From assembly GCA_002307145.1 (NCBI GenBank), contig DBTR01000040.1, positions 5,149 through 20,105 on the forward strand: a DNA stretch of 14,957 nucleotides, in the 5' to 3' direction. A model generated the notes under the pieces. That model was not told where the DNA came from. It did not search any database and saw nothing but the letters and a program-made list of their open reading frames with translations. This DNA comes from Rhodospirillum sp. UBA1311 (GTDB lineage Bacteria; Pseudomonadota; Alphaproteobacteria; Rhodospirillales; Rhodospirillaceae). A program made the position numbers and the translations under genes. Shown here piece by piece: positions 1 to 7,222 of this stretch (position 1 is the first letter of the stretch; every line of letters begins with the position of its first letter).

Positions 1-467
1 ATCTGGGCGCAGGAGCCGACGGTGGTCCAGGTGTCGACCATCGTGCCCGCGCCGACGTGGGCGCCGAGATTGAGGAAGCAGGGCATCAGGATCGCACCCG
101 GCGCGACATAGGCGGAGCGGCGCACGACGCAGCCCGGCACGGCACGGAAGCCGGCGGCGCGGAAGCGGGCGTCGTCCCATCCCTCGAACTTCGACGGCAC
201 CTTGTCGAACCAGCTGGCGTTGACGCCCGGCGCGCCCGGGATCGTGGCCATGTCGTTGAGGCGGAAGGAGAGCAGAACCGCCTTCTTGAGCCACTGGTTG
301 ACGATCCATTTGCCGTCGACTTTCTCGGCGACGCGGGCCTCGCCCCGATCGAGGAGTTCGAGGGCCGCGTCCACTGCGTCGCGGACTTCGCCGACGCATC
401 CGGGCGTGATCGTCTCGCGGGTTTCCCAGGCGGCCTCGACGGCGGCGGACAACGCGGCAGTGGTCAT
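1..467 (-). CDS. dapD: 2,3,4,5-tetrahydropyridine-2,6-dicarboxylate N-succinyltransferase, 3' end cut by window edge
   Basis: DapD uses succinyl-CoA to N-succinylate tetrahydrodipicolinate in the cytoplasmic succinylase branch of lysine/meso-diaminopimelate synthesis. The visible 155 residues begin MTTAALSAAVEAAWE and show the N-terminal helical domain. Then come the typical segments GKWIVNQWLKKAVLLSFRLND (residues about 53-73) and GWDDARFRAAGFRAVPG. The first turns of the left-handed beta-helix follow (hexapeptide-repeat run from VVRRSAYVAPGAILMP to GTMVDTWTTVGSCAQ). Family length is about 275-285 residues, so a little under half is missing past position 1. The ATG at 467 has AAAGGA 8 nt upstream, which supports the start. 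It lies 65 bp downstream of the nucleotidase gene on the same strand, with no terminator visible between them, so co-transcription is likely. This gene pairing is common in alphaproteobacteria. Identity is very secure. Confidence 0.96.
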   Translation of the reverse strand, partial: MTTAALSAAVEAAWETRETITPGCVGEVRDAVDAALELLDRGEARVAEKVDGKWIVNQWLKKAVLLSFRLNDMATIPGAPGVNASWFDKVPSKFEGWDDARFRAAGFRAVPGCVVRRSAYVAPGAILMPCFLNLGAHVGAGTMVDTWTTVGSCAQ

Positions 468-532
468 GTTCGGAATCCTTTGGAATTTCGGCGCGGAATG
501 GTCCTGAGAACTTAGACCAGGGTGAAGCCCTG

Positions 533-1264
533 TCAACCGTTCCCGCATGCCGCGACGACCGCCGCGAGCCATGCGTTCAAATCGTCGATCACCGCGGTGC
601 AGCTTGCCGGGTCGTGACGATCCGCGCCCGAGGTGGTGCGCGCGTTTCTCAGCCACACCGTTTTCATGCCGCGCGCGGCGGCGGGCAGGAGGTTCTTCAG
701 GCTGTCCTCGATGAACGCGGCGCGTCCGGGCTCGATCCCCTCGCGGGCGATCAGGGTATCGTAGGAGACCGCATGCGGCTTGGGCCAGAAGTCGCCGTCG
801 CGGATGTCGAAGATCGCCGAGAACTGATCGCCGATGCCGAGGCGTTCCAGCACCCGCTCCGCATGGCTGGTGGTGCCGTTGGTGTAGACGATCCGCCGTC
901 CGGGCAAGCCCGCCAGCCCCGCCTTCAGCTCCGGATCGGGGCCGAGGACCGAGTAGTCGATGTCGTGGACCGCCGCGAGGTAAACCTCGGGGTCGACGCC
1001 ATGCTCCGCCATCAGCCCCCGGAGCGAAGTGCCGTAGCGATGGAAGTAGTCCTTCTGCACGACGTAGGCCTGCTCGGGGGGCAGGCCGAGGATCTTGCCG
1101 ATGGTCTCGGTGATCCGCCGGTCGATCTGGTCGAACAGATGGGAGGTCGGCGGATAGAGCGTATTGTCGAGGTCGAAGATCCATTCCCGCACGTTTCGGG
1201 CGAAATCCGCCGGAGTTCCGAGGGCGGGAAGGAGCGTCGCGGCGGCATCGGGGCTTGGGCTCAC
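533..1264 (-). CDS. pyrimidine 5'-nucleotidase, HAD superfamily
   Basis: Predicted cytoplasmic HAD phosphatase of the pyrimidine 5'-nucleotidase type (SDT1/PynA-like), which dephosphorylates pyrimidine nucleoside monophosphates. From the GTG start it is 243 residues. All four HAD motifs are visible. Motif I is DLDNTLY at 31-37 (nucleophile Asp31, acid/base Asp33). Motif II is TNGT near 128. Motif III is Lys162 in WPKPH. Motif IV is FIEDSLKN, with acidic residues 186-187. The helical cap lies between motifs I and II. I chose the GTG at 1264 because AGGGA sits 6 nt upstream. An in-frame ATG at 1336 would add 24 residues without family character and would extend over the divergent promoter. It is upstream of dapD, probably in the same operon. 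Substrate preference is family knowledge and is not shown by the sequence. Confidence 0.88.
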   Translation of the reverse strand: MSPSPDAAATLLPALGTPADFARNVREWIFDLDNTLYPPTSHLFDQIDRRITETIGKILGLPPEQAYVVQKDYFHRYGTSLRGLMAEHGVDPEVYLAAVHDIDYSVLGPDPELKAGLAGLPGRRIVYTNGTTSHAERVLERLGIGDQFSAIFDIRDGDFWPKPHAVSYDTLIAREGIEPGRAAFIEDSLKNLLPAAARGMKTVWLRNARTTSGADRHDPASCTAVIDDLNAWLAAVVAACGNG

Positions 1265-1283
1265 GGTCGATCCCTGATATGGC

Positions 1284-1311
1284 TTGACGAATAACTTGGC
1301 GGTCCCACAAT
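1284..1311 (+). promoter_or_regulatory. putative sigma-70-type promoter of the diguanylate cyclase operon
   Basis: TTGACG (1284-1289; 5 of 6 to consensus), a 16-bp spacer and CACAAT (1306-1311; 4 of 6) lie in the divergent gap, about 85 bp upstream of the TTG start. The -10 region is overlapped by one arm of an inverted repeat, CGGTCCC (1300-1306) with GGGACCG (1326-1332), which could be an operator. A second 7-bp inverted repeat, GCCGGGC/GCCCGGC (1355-1361 and 1372-1378), would form a hairpin in the leader just upstream of the ribosome-binding site. This is pattern matching only, with no start-site data. Confidence 0.45.
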
Positions 1312-1396
1312 ACGAGGAAATCCGGGGGACCGACACCAGGAATCACAATCATGCGCCGGGCGGTTACCCCAGCCCGGCAGTTCGAGGGAGAGGCCG

Positions 1397-3142
1397 TTGC
1401 CTCAGGTACCCGACTCCGACCGCGGCCCGCTCGTCGCCAGCGTCGAGGCTGTGCGGATTGCGCGCACCTGTCTTGCGGGCGAGGACGTTTGCGTCCTCAT
1501 GGTCGGCTCGGACAACCGCTGCCTGTACGCGTCGCCGTTGGCCGCGCCGTTGGTCGGCGCGCTTGCAGATCTCGACACGCCGCCGCTGTCCGCCGAGATG
1601 ACGACGCTCCGCGCCCTGCTCGCCTCGGCGCGCCGCAACGGCCGCGCCGCCGCCGGAACCGTCGGCGCGTTCGAAAACCGTCTCTCCCGGGTCTTCGACC
1701 TCACCGCCCTGCCGTGCTCCGCCGAGCACGGCGAGGACGTGATCATGCTGATCGGCCGCGACGTCACGCTTGCCACCAGCATGCGCCGCACCCTGATGGA
1801 ATCCCGCCAGCGCTACAAGGATCTGGTCGAGGTCTCCGCCGCCTTCGCCTGGGAGACCAACACCGACGGCACCCTGGTGTTCGTCAGCCCGCAGGGCGTT
1901 CTCGGCTACGGCGTCGACGAACTCGTCGGCCGCAAGCCCGGGAGCTTTCTCGCCGAGCCCTTGGAAAGCGGCTCGACCCTGCCGTTCTCGGCGCGCCAGC
2001 CGGTCGCCGATGTCGAGGTCTGGATGCGCCGCGCCGAGGGTAGCGCGGTCTGCCTGCTGGTGTCCGCCGTGCCGCTTTATGACGACGCCGGGCGCTGGAC
2101 CGGCGCGCGCGGCGTCTGCCGCGACATTACCGACGTGCGCGAGCGCGACATCGCGATCGCCCGCTCGCGCAACCGCGAACGCCTGCTCTCCTTCATCGTC
2201 CGCTCGTTCCGCGACGAGGTCGATCCGGAAAACATGCTCGCCATCGCCGCCGCCACGGTGGCGCAAGGCGTCGGGGTTTCGGGCTGCAACGTGCTCCGGG
2301 TGCAGGACGAGCGCGGCGCGGAGGACGCGACGCCGACCACCGCCGCCGATCTTCGCACCTCGGCCACCTTCGGCCGGATCGGCGCGGCGGGCGATTTGAA
2401 GGCGGTGATCGCGGCGTTCTCCGCCGGCAACGATCTCGTCGAAACCGTGATCGGCAAATGGAACGTGCTCGCCGCCGTCACCCGCTACCGCCAGTCCGTC
2501 AACGGCGCGATCGTGCTCTGGCGCGAACTCTCCCGCGTGCCCTACGACGACGACGACCGCATCCTGCTCGCCGATCTCTCCGCCCAGGTCGGCATCGCGA
2601 TCGAGCAGATCAGCAACCACGAACACATCCTCGCGCTGTCGCGCACTGATTCCCTCACCGGCCTGTTCAACCGCCGCGCCTTCATCGAGGAACTGGAGCG
2701 CCGCACCCAGCGCCTGCGCCACGAGCGCCGCTCCGCCGCGCTGCTCTACGTCGACCTCGACAACTTCAAGGCCGTCAACGACCTGTTCGGCCACAAGCGC
2801 GGCGACGACGCGCTGTTCGCGGTCAAGCGCCTGCTCCAGGCGGCGACCCGGCCGAGCGACCTGGTGGCGCGGTTGGGCGGCGACGAATTCGCGGTGTGGA
2901 TGGACGGCGTCGACGAAACCGTGGCGGTGGCCAAGGCGCGTGGCCTGCTTAAGGAAAGCACCGCGCTCGAAACCTTCACCAACGGCATCGGCACGACCCT
3001 TTCGATGTCGATCGGAATTGCGATATACGATCCGGTGAGCGACGAAAACATCGACGCTTTGCTCTCGCGCGCGGACAGTGCAATGTATCAAACCAAGCAT
3101 TCAGGCAAGGGGTCGTATCGCGTGGCGCCCGCCACGATGTAA
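1397..3142 (+). CDS. diguanylate cyclase with PAS and GAF-like sensory domains
   Basis: Makes c-di-GMP from two GTP. 581 residues. Residues about 20-125 look like a degenerate PAS-like sensor region. A clearer PAS domain spans about 137-247 (AWETNTDGTLVFVSPQG; ending in RDITDVRER). A GAF-like domain spans about 260-407. The catalytic GGDEF domain covers about 416-577 with DSLTGLFNRRAF at its start, DLDNFK (453-458, metal-binding Asp) and an intact GGDEF at 494-498. RPSD at 485-488 lies exactly five residues before it and is a canonical allosteric inhibition site, so product feedback is expected. No EAL domain, no signal peptide and no membrane segment are visible, so it is a cytoplasmic sensor. 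The start is a TTG at 1397, preceded by GGGAGAGG (1386-1393). DUF2336 follows 37 bp downstream. The activity call is strong; the signal sensed is unknown. Confidence 0.9.
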   Translation: MPQVPDSDRGPLVASVEAVRIARTCLAGEDVCVLMVGSDNRCLYASPLAAPLVGALADLDTPPLSAEMTTLRALLASARRNGRAAAGTVGAFENRLSRVFDLTALPCSAEHGEDVIMLIGRDVTLATSMRRTLMESRQRYKDLVEVSAAFAWETNTDGTLVFVSPQGVLGYGVDELVGRKPGSFLAEPLESGSTLPFSARQPVADVEVWMRRAEGSAVCLLVSAVPLYDDAGRWTGARGVCRDITDVRERDIAIARSRNRERLLSFIVRSFRDEVDPENMLAIAAATVAQGVGVSGCNVLRVQDERGAEDATPTTAADLRTSATFGRIGAAGDLKAVIAAFSAGNDLVETVIGKWNVLAAVTRYRQSVNGAIVLWRELSRVPYDDDDRILLADLSAQVGIAIEQISNHEHILALSRTDSLTGLFNRRAFIEELERRTQRLRHERRSAALLYVDLDNFKAVNDLFGHKRGDDALFAVKRLLQAATRPSDLVARLGGDEFAVWMDGVDETVAVAKARGLLKESTALETFTNGIGTTLSMSIGIAIYDPVSDENIDALLSRADSAMYQTKHSGKGSYRVAPATM

Positions 3143-3179
3143 CGGCCATCCGCTCTTCGGGGACTTTGGTAACGTGGAC

Positions 3180-4472
3180 ATGTCACACCTGCTTGCGCGC
3201 CTGGAGGAGGGTTCCGCGAACCCGGCCGACGGCGCGTCGGCGGGGTTCACCTACGACGAAGCCAAACGCCTCGCCACCCACGCCGATCCGCAGGTGCGCC
3301 GCGACCTGGCGGAGCGCACCGACGTCGTCCCCGAGATCCTCTACTTCCTCTCCGCCGACCCCGACCCCGAGGTGCGCCGCCGCATCGCCGCCAACGCGGA
3401 GACGCCACGCCAGGCCGACTACAACCTTGCCCACGACAAGGATGCCGAGGTCCGCGCCGGGCTGGCGCGCAAGATCGCCCGCCTCGCCCCCGGCCTTTCC
3501 GCCGCCGACCAGGACAAGGTCCGGCACATGACCTACGACACCTTGTCGCTGCTCGCCCGCGACCAGGCGCCGACGATCCGCCGCATCCTCGCCGAGGCGC
3601 TGAAATCCGAGCCCGACGTTCCGCCCGAGGTGATCGTCCGGCTGGCGCGCGATATCGAGATCATCGTCGCCGCGCCGATCCTCGAATTCTCGCCGATCCT
3701 CTCCGACGAAGACCTGCTCGACATCATCCGGTCGAGCCCGGTGGCGGGCGCGCTCTCCGCGATCGCGCGGCGCAACGCGCTCTCGGGCGACGTCTCCGAC
3801 GTCATCGCCGGATCGGCCGATGTCGAGGCGATCGCCGAGCTCCTCGGCAACGACAGCGCCCAACTGCGCGAGGAAACCCTCGACGCGATGGTGGCCCGCT
3901 CGCGCCAGATTCCCCGTCTGCGCGAGCCGATGGTGCGCCGCGCCAACCTGCCGCACGGCGCGGCGCGGCGCCTCGCCACGTTCATCGCCGACAATCTCCT
4001 CCAGGTGCTGGCGCAACGCCGCGACCTCTCGCCCGACACCGTGAGCGCGGTGCGCCGCGTCGTTCACGACCGGCTGAAGGCGACCAAGCCCGCAATCCCC
4101 ACCGAGAACCGCGACGCCCTCGAAATCGAAGCCGAATACGAAAAAGCCCGGTTGATGAAGGAAAGCGGCCAGCTTTCGGAAGACATGATCAAGGGCGCGA
4201 TCGCCGCCAACCACCTCGCCTTCGCCCGCGCCGCGATCGGCGTGCGCGCCGACCTCTCGGCGGCGGTGGTGGCGCGCATCCTCTCCTCGGCCAGCGCCAA
4301 GGCGGTCACCGCCCTCGGCTGGCGCGCCGGACTCTCGATGGAAGCGACGATCCAGGCGCAAATCCGCCTGGGGAGGATCAACCCGGATGCGATCCTCCAC
4401 GGCGTCGGCAAGCGCTACCCGCTCACCGATGGCGAAATGGCGATGCAGATCGCGATCTTCTCCAACGACTGA
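3180..4472 (+). CDS. DUF2336 domain protein with HEAT-like repeats
   Basis: 430 residues, recognised as the DUF2336 family, which is largely alphaproteobacterial and has no settled biochemical role. The N-terminal part has tandem HEAT-like helical repeats spaced by roughly 25-40 residues: DPQVRRDLAER (36-46), DPEVRRRIAANAETP (62-76), DAEVRAGLARKIA (88-100) and APTIRRILAEAL (130-141). The middle is all-helical (ILSDEDLLDIIRSSP near 173-187). The C-terminal part ends with a conserved-looking segment, GRINPDAILHGVGKRY (398-413). No signal peptide or transmembrane segment is visible. The start could be this ATG or an in-frame GTG at 3174; GGGGA at 3159-3163 is better spaced for the GTG. It follows the diguanylate cyclase by 37 bp and is probably co-transcribed, which suggests, but does not prove, a role near c-di-GMP signalling. 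Confidence 0.85.
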   Translation: MSHLLARLEEGSANPADGASAGFTYDEAKRLATHADPQVRRDLAERTDVVPEILYFLSADPDPEVRRRIAANAETPRQADYNLAHDKDAEVRAGLARKIARLAPGLSAADQDKVRHMTYDTLSLLARDQAPTIRRILAEALKSEPDVPPEVIVRLARDIEIIVAAPILEFSPILSDEDLLDIIRSSPVAGALSAIARRNALSGDVSDVIAGSADVEAIAELLGNDSAQLREETLDAMVARSRQIPRLREPMVRRANLPHGAARRLATFIADNLLQVLAQRRDLSPDTVSAVRRVVHDRLKATKPAIPTENRDALEIEAEYEKARLMKESGQLSEDMIKGAIAANHLAFARAAIGVRADLSAAVVARILSSASAKAVTALGWRAGLSMEATIQAQIRLGRINPDAILHGVGKRYPLTDGEMAMQIAIFSND

Positions 4473-4498
4473 CGGTCGCCGGCTCGAAGCCCCGACCG
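4473..4498. terminator. bulged stem-loop between convergent genes, possible bidirectional terminator
   Basis: Immediately after the DUF2336 stop codon, CGGTCG (4473-4478) pairs with CGACCG (4493-4498), and inside it GGCT (4481-4484) pairs with AGCC (4488-4491) around a 3-nt loop. This gives a 10-bp stem with small bulges in the 36-bp gap between two convergent genes. There is no T-tract on either strand, so efficient intrinsic termination is uncertain. Confidence 0.35.
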
Positions 4499-4508
4499 GA
4501 CGCCGAAC

Positions 4509-5258
4509 TCATTCACGCCGCAGGATCTTGTTCACCACCAGGCCCGCCAGCCAGTTCTCCTTGAACCGGACATCGAGGGCATCGCGGTCGTAGACGTTTT
4601 GCACCCAGGGCACGAACGCCGCCTGGCTGCCGTCGGTCTGGCGCAGGAACTCCTCGAAGAAGAAGTCGATCACGCCGGTCTTGGCCTGGCGGATGTGGCC
4701 GTAGCGCAGCGACAGGTGCACCCCCATCGCCTCCTTCAACGCCACGCCCTCGCGCAGGAAAAGATAGAGGGTCGACATGAAGCCGGCACGGTCCGCGCCC
4801 GACTTGCAATGCAGCAGCATCGGCGTCTCGATGCTCGCGACCAGCTCCGCCGCCGCAAGCAGGGTGCCGCGGTCGAGCGGGCTGCGCGAGCGGATCGGAA
4901 AGTCGACGAGGGTGAGGCCGAGGCGGTCGCAGGCCTCGCGTTCGAGCTGGTACGCGCCACAGCCGTCGCGGCGTCCGCGCAGGTTGAGGATGGTGCGCAC
5001 GCCGAGGTCGCGGGCGCGGCGCAGGTGATGCGGCGCAGGCTGCGCGGCGCGCCAGACGCCATCGGTGACGCGGTGCAGGTTCCAGTAGACGTCGCGGATA
5101 AATCCATGATCCACCAGCCACATGTCGAGGAACGCACGGCGGCGCTGGGGCGGCGTCAACTCCGGCGCGGGCAGTGCGATGGTGGGCAAATCCAAGTCGT
5201 CTTCCTCCTCAAAGGCCGGTCCGGAGCCTAGATAGTGCGGGACCTCCACACTAGCCAT
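4509..5258 (-). CDS. tyrosine / dual-specificity protein phosphatase family protein
   Basis: Cysteine-based phosphatase of the DSP/PTP-like fold, 249 residues. The signature loop HCKSGADRAG (150-159) carries the CX5R motif, with nucleophile Cys151 and phosphate-binding Arg157. Asp119 in LVDFPIRS, 32 residues upstream, is a good candidate for the general acid. Before it, RAAQPAPHHLRRARDLGVRTILNLRG (about 70-95) matches the beta-strand/helix entry of bacterial DSP-like phosphatases. No signal peptide is visible, so it is probably cytoplasmic. Whether it acts on phosphotyrosine, a lipid phosphate or a sugar phosphate cannot be told. The start is uncertain: GGAG is only 2 nt upstream of this ATG, and an in-frame ATG at 5285 would add nine residues (MFDTPSPGA). 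It is divergent from the MsbA-like exporter, with about 50 bp between starts, so shared control is possible. Confidence 0.85.
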   Translation of the reverse strand: MASVEVPHYLGSGPAFEEEDDLDLPTIALPAPELTPPQRRRAFLDMWLVDHGFIRDVYWNLHRVTDGVWRAAQPAPHHLRRARDLGVRTILNLRGRRDGCGAYQLEREACDRLGLTLVDFPIRSRSPLDRGTLLAAAELVASIETPMLLHCKSGADRAGFMSTLYLFLREGVALKEAMGVHLSLRYGHIRQAKTGVIDFFFEEFLRQTDGSQAAFVPWVQNVYDRDALDVRFKENWLAGLVVNKILRRE

Positions 5259-5308
5259 GGCTCCGGGGGATGGTGTATCAAACATCACGCAGAACCGGAA
5301 CCCGTTAG

Positions 5309-7099
5309 ATGCCCGATCCGAACCCGACCGAAACCAAGATCCCGCTCTCCGACGCCCGCTCGTCGTCGCTGATGCGCCGCCTGTTCCGCGAAGTCGCATG
5401 GCCCTATCGCTGGCGGATGCTCGGTGCGATCCTGTGCATGGCGCTGGTCGCGGGGACGACGGCGGCAACCGCGTGGCTGCTCGACCCGGTGGTCAACAAA
5501 GTCTTCGTCGAGCGGGATCGCACGATGTTGTGGCTAATCGGCGGCGCCGTGTTCGGCGTGTTCGCAGTCAAGAGCCTCGCGAGCTATCTCCAGGACGTGC
5601 TGCTCTCCCATGTCGGCCAGAACATCATCGCCGACACCCAGACCCGCCTGTTCAAGAGCGTGCTCAACCAGGAAGTGGCAATGTTCCAGGAGCGCGCCTC
5701 GGGCTCGCTCGTCTCCCACTTTACCTACGACATCAACGCGATGCGGATCGCGGTTTCGAGTGCGTTCATCGGCATCGGGCGCGACAGCCTGTCGGTGATC
5801 TTCCTCGTCTGCGTCACCTTCTACCAGGATTGGCTGCTCGCCTGCGTCAGCATGGTGGTCGCGCCGCTCTCGGTGCTGCCGATCCAGCGGCTGGCGAAGC
5901 GGATGCGCCGCGTCGCGCGCCGCACCCAGGAGGAAATGGGCGGCCTCAACACCAGCCTCAGCCAGACCTTCCAGGGTATCCGGGTGATCAAGGCGTTCGG
6001 CCTCGAAGGCTTCGAGCAGGCACGGGTCCAGGGATTGGTGACCTCGCTCAAGAACCTCGCGATCGGCGCGACCCGGATCGAGGCCGCCGCCCAGCCGATC
6101 ATCGACACCTTCGGCGGCATCGCGGTCACCGCAGTGATCGTCTACGGCGGCGAACGGGTGATCGCGGGCGTGACCACGCCCGGTGCGTTCTTCTCGTTCA
6201 TCGCCGCGATCCTGATGGCCTACCAGCCGATGCGCTCGCTCTCGAAGATGAACGTCTCGATCCAGACCGGCCTCGCCGCCGCCGCCCGCGTCTTCGCCCT
6301 GATCGACCGCAAGCCCGCCCTCGCCGAACCGGAAAATCCGGCGGCGGTGCCGCGCACCTCGGGCGCGGTCAAGTTCGACGGCGTCCACTTTTCCTACAAC
6401 GGCGAGGACTTCGCCCTGAACGGCGTCTCGTTCGAAGCCCCGGCGGGCGGCATCACCGCCCTCGTCGGCCCGTCGGGCGCGGGCAAGAGCACGGTCTTCG
6501 GCCTGATCCCGCGCTTCTACGATCCGAGCGCGGGGAGCGTCTCGGTCAACGGCGTCGACGTCCGCGAGGCGAGCTTCGCGAGCTTGCGCGACGCCATCGC
6601 CATCGTCAGCCAGGAAGTCGTCCTCTTCGACGACACCATCGCCGCCAACATCCGCTGCGGCCACCTCGACGCCACCGACGCCGAAGTCCGCGCCGCCGCC
6701 GAAACCGCAGCCGCCGCCGAATTCATCGAAGCCCTGCCCGCAGGCTACGACACCCCGGTCGGCGAACACGGCATGCGCCTCTCCGGCGGCCAACGCCAGC
6801 GCATCGCCATCGCCCGCGCCATCCTCAAGGATGCGCCGATCCTTCTCCTCGACGAGGCCACCAGCGCGCTCGACACCGAATCCGAACGCCTGATCCAACA
6901 GGCCCTCGCGCGCCTGATGAAGGGCCGGACCACGCTGGTCATCGCCCACCGCCTCTCGACGATCCGCGATGCCGACGTCATCCACGTCTTCGACAAAGGC
7001 CGCGTGATCGAATCCGGCCCCCACGCCGCCCTGGTCGACACCAACGGCCTCTACGCCCGCCTCCACGCGCTCCAGTTCGCGGCGAGCGACGCGAACTAA
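5309..7099 (+). CDS. MsbA-like ABC exporter (fused permease and ATPase)
   Basis: A 596-residue half-transporter of the type that dimerises in the inner membrane to export lipids, lipid A or other amphiphiles. The N-terminal type-1 exporter domain (about 35-320) holds six expected membrane helices, including those near 38-58, 73-92, 152-172, 175-195, 260-280 and 288-305. The ATPase domain (about 353-590) has every motif intact: Walker A GPSGAGKST (387-395), Q-loop Gln435, signature LSGGQ (491-495), Walker B ILLLDE (511-516) followed by ATSALD, and H-loop His547. The ATG at 5309 has only a weak Shine-Dalgarno match. It stands alone on its strand, divergent from a phosphatase gene and convergent with a chemoreceptor gene. 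MsbA-like identity is firm as a family call. The substrate is not determinable here, so no gene symbol is given. Confidence 0.92.
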   Translation: MPDPNPTETKIPLSDARSSSLMRRLFREVAWPYRWRMLGAILCMALVAGTTAATAWLLDPVVNKVFVERDRTMLWLIGGAVFGVFAVKSLASYLQDVLLSHVGQNIIADTQTRLFKSVLNQEVAMFQERASGSLVSHFTYDINAMRIAVSSAFIGIGRDSLSVIFLVCVTFYQDWLLACVSMVVAPLSVLPIQRLAKRMRRVARRTQEEMGGLNTSLSQTFQGIRVIKAFGLEGFEQARVQGLVTSLKNLAIGATRIEAAAQPIIDTFGGIAVTAVIVYGGERVIAGVTTPGAFFSFIAAILMAYQPMRSLSKMNVSIQTGLAAAARVFALIDRKPALAEPENPAAVPRTSGAVKFDGVHFSYNGEDFALNGVSFEAPAGGITALVGPSGAGKSTVFGLIPRFYDPSAGSVSVNGVDVREASFASLRDAIAIVSQEVVLFDDTIAANIRCGHLDATDAEVRAAAETAAAAEFIEALPAGYDTPVGEHGMRLSGGQRQRIAIARAILKDAPILLLDEATSALDTESERLIQQALARLMKGRTTLVIAHRLSTIRDADVIHVFDKGRVIESGPHAALVDTNGLYARLHALQFAASDAN

Positions 7100-7162
7100 A
7101 CAGAGTCCCTTACGCGAGGCTGGCGCCTTCCTCTTTCCCGTTCCCTTCCCCTCAAACGCACG

Positions 7163-7190
7163 CGGACGGCAGCTTTGGGGCCGCCGTCCG
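7163..7190. terminator. 8-bp perfect stem-loop between convergent genes
   Basis: CGGACGGC (7163-7170) and GCCGTCCG (7183-7190) form a perfect 8-bp stem with a 12-nt loop. It sits in the 123-bp gap between the exporter stop and the chemoreceptor stop, which are convergent. There is no T-tract on either side, so it may be a transcription-stopping or 3'-end-protecting hairpin rather than a classical terminator. Nothing else is apparent in the gap beyond a pyrimidine-rich run at about 7125-7152. Confidence 0.4.
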
Positions 7191-7222
7191 AACTGGTGGG
7201 GTTTACGAGGAGAAGGTTGCGG

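Noticed and set aside
1301..1340. GGTCCC...GGGACC followed by ACACCA, resembling a tRNA acceptor end
   Set aside because: The span is only about 40 nt and lacks D- and T-arms; it is an inverted repeat, not a tRNA.
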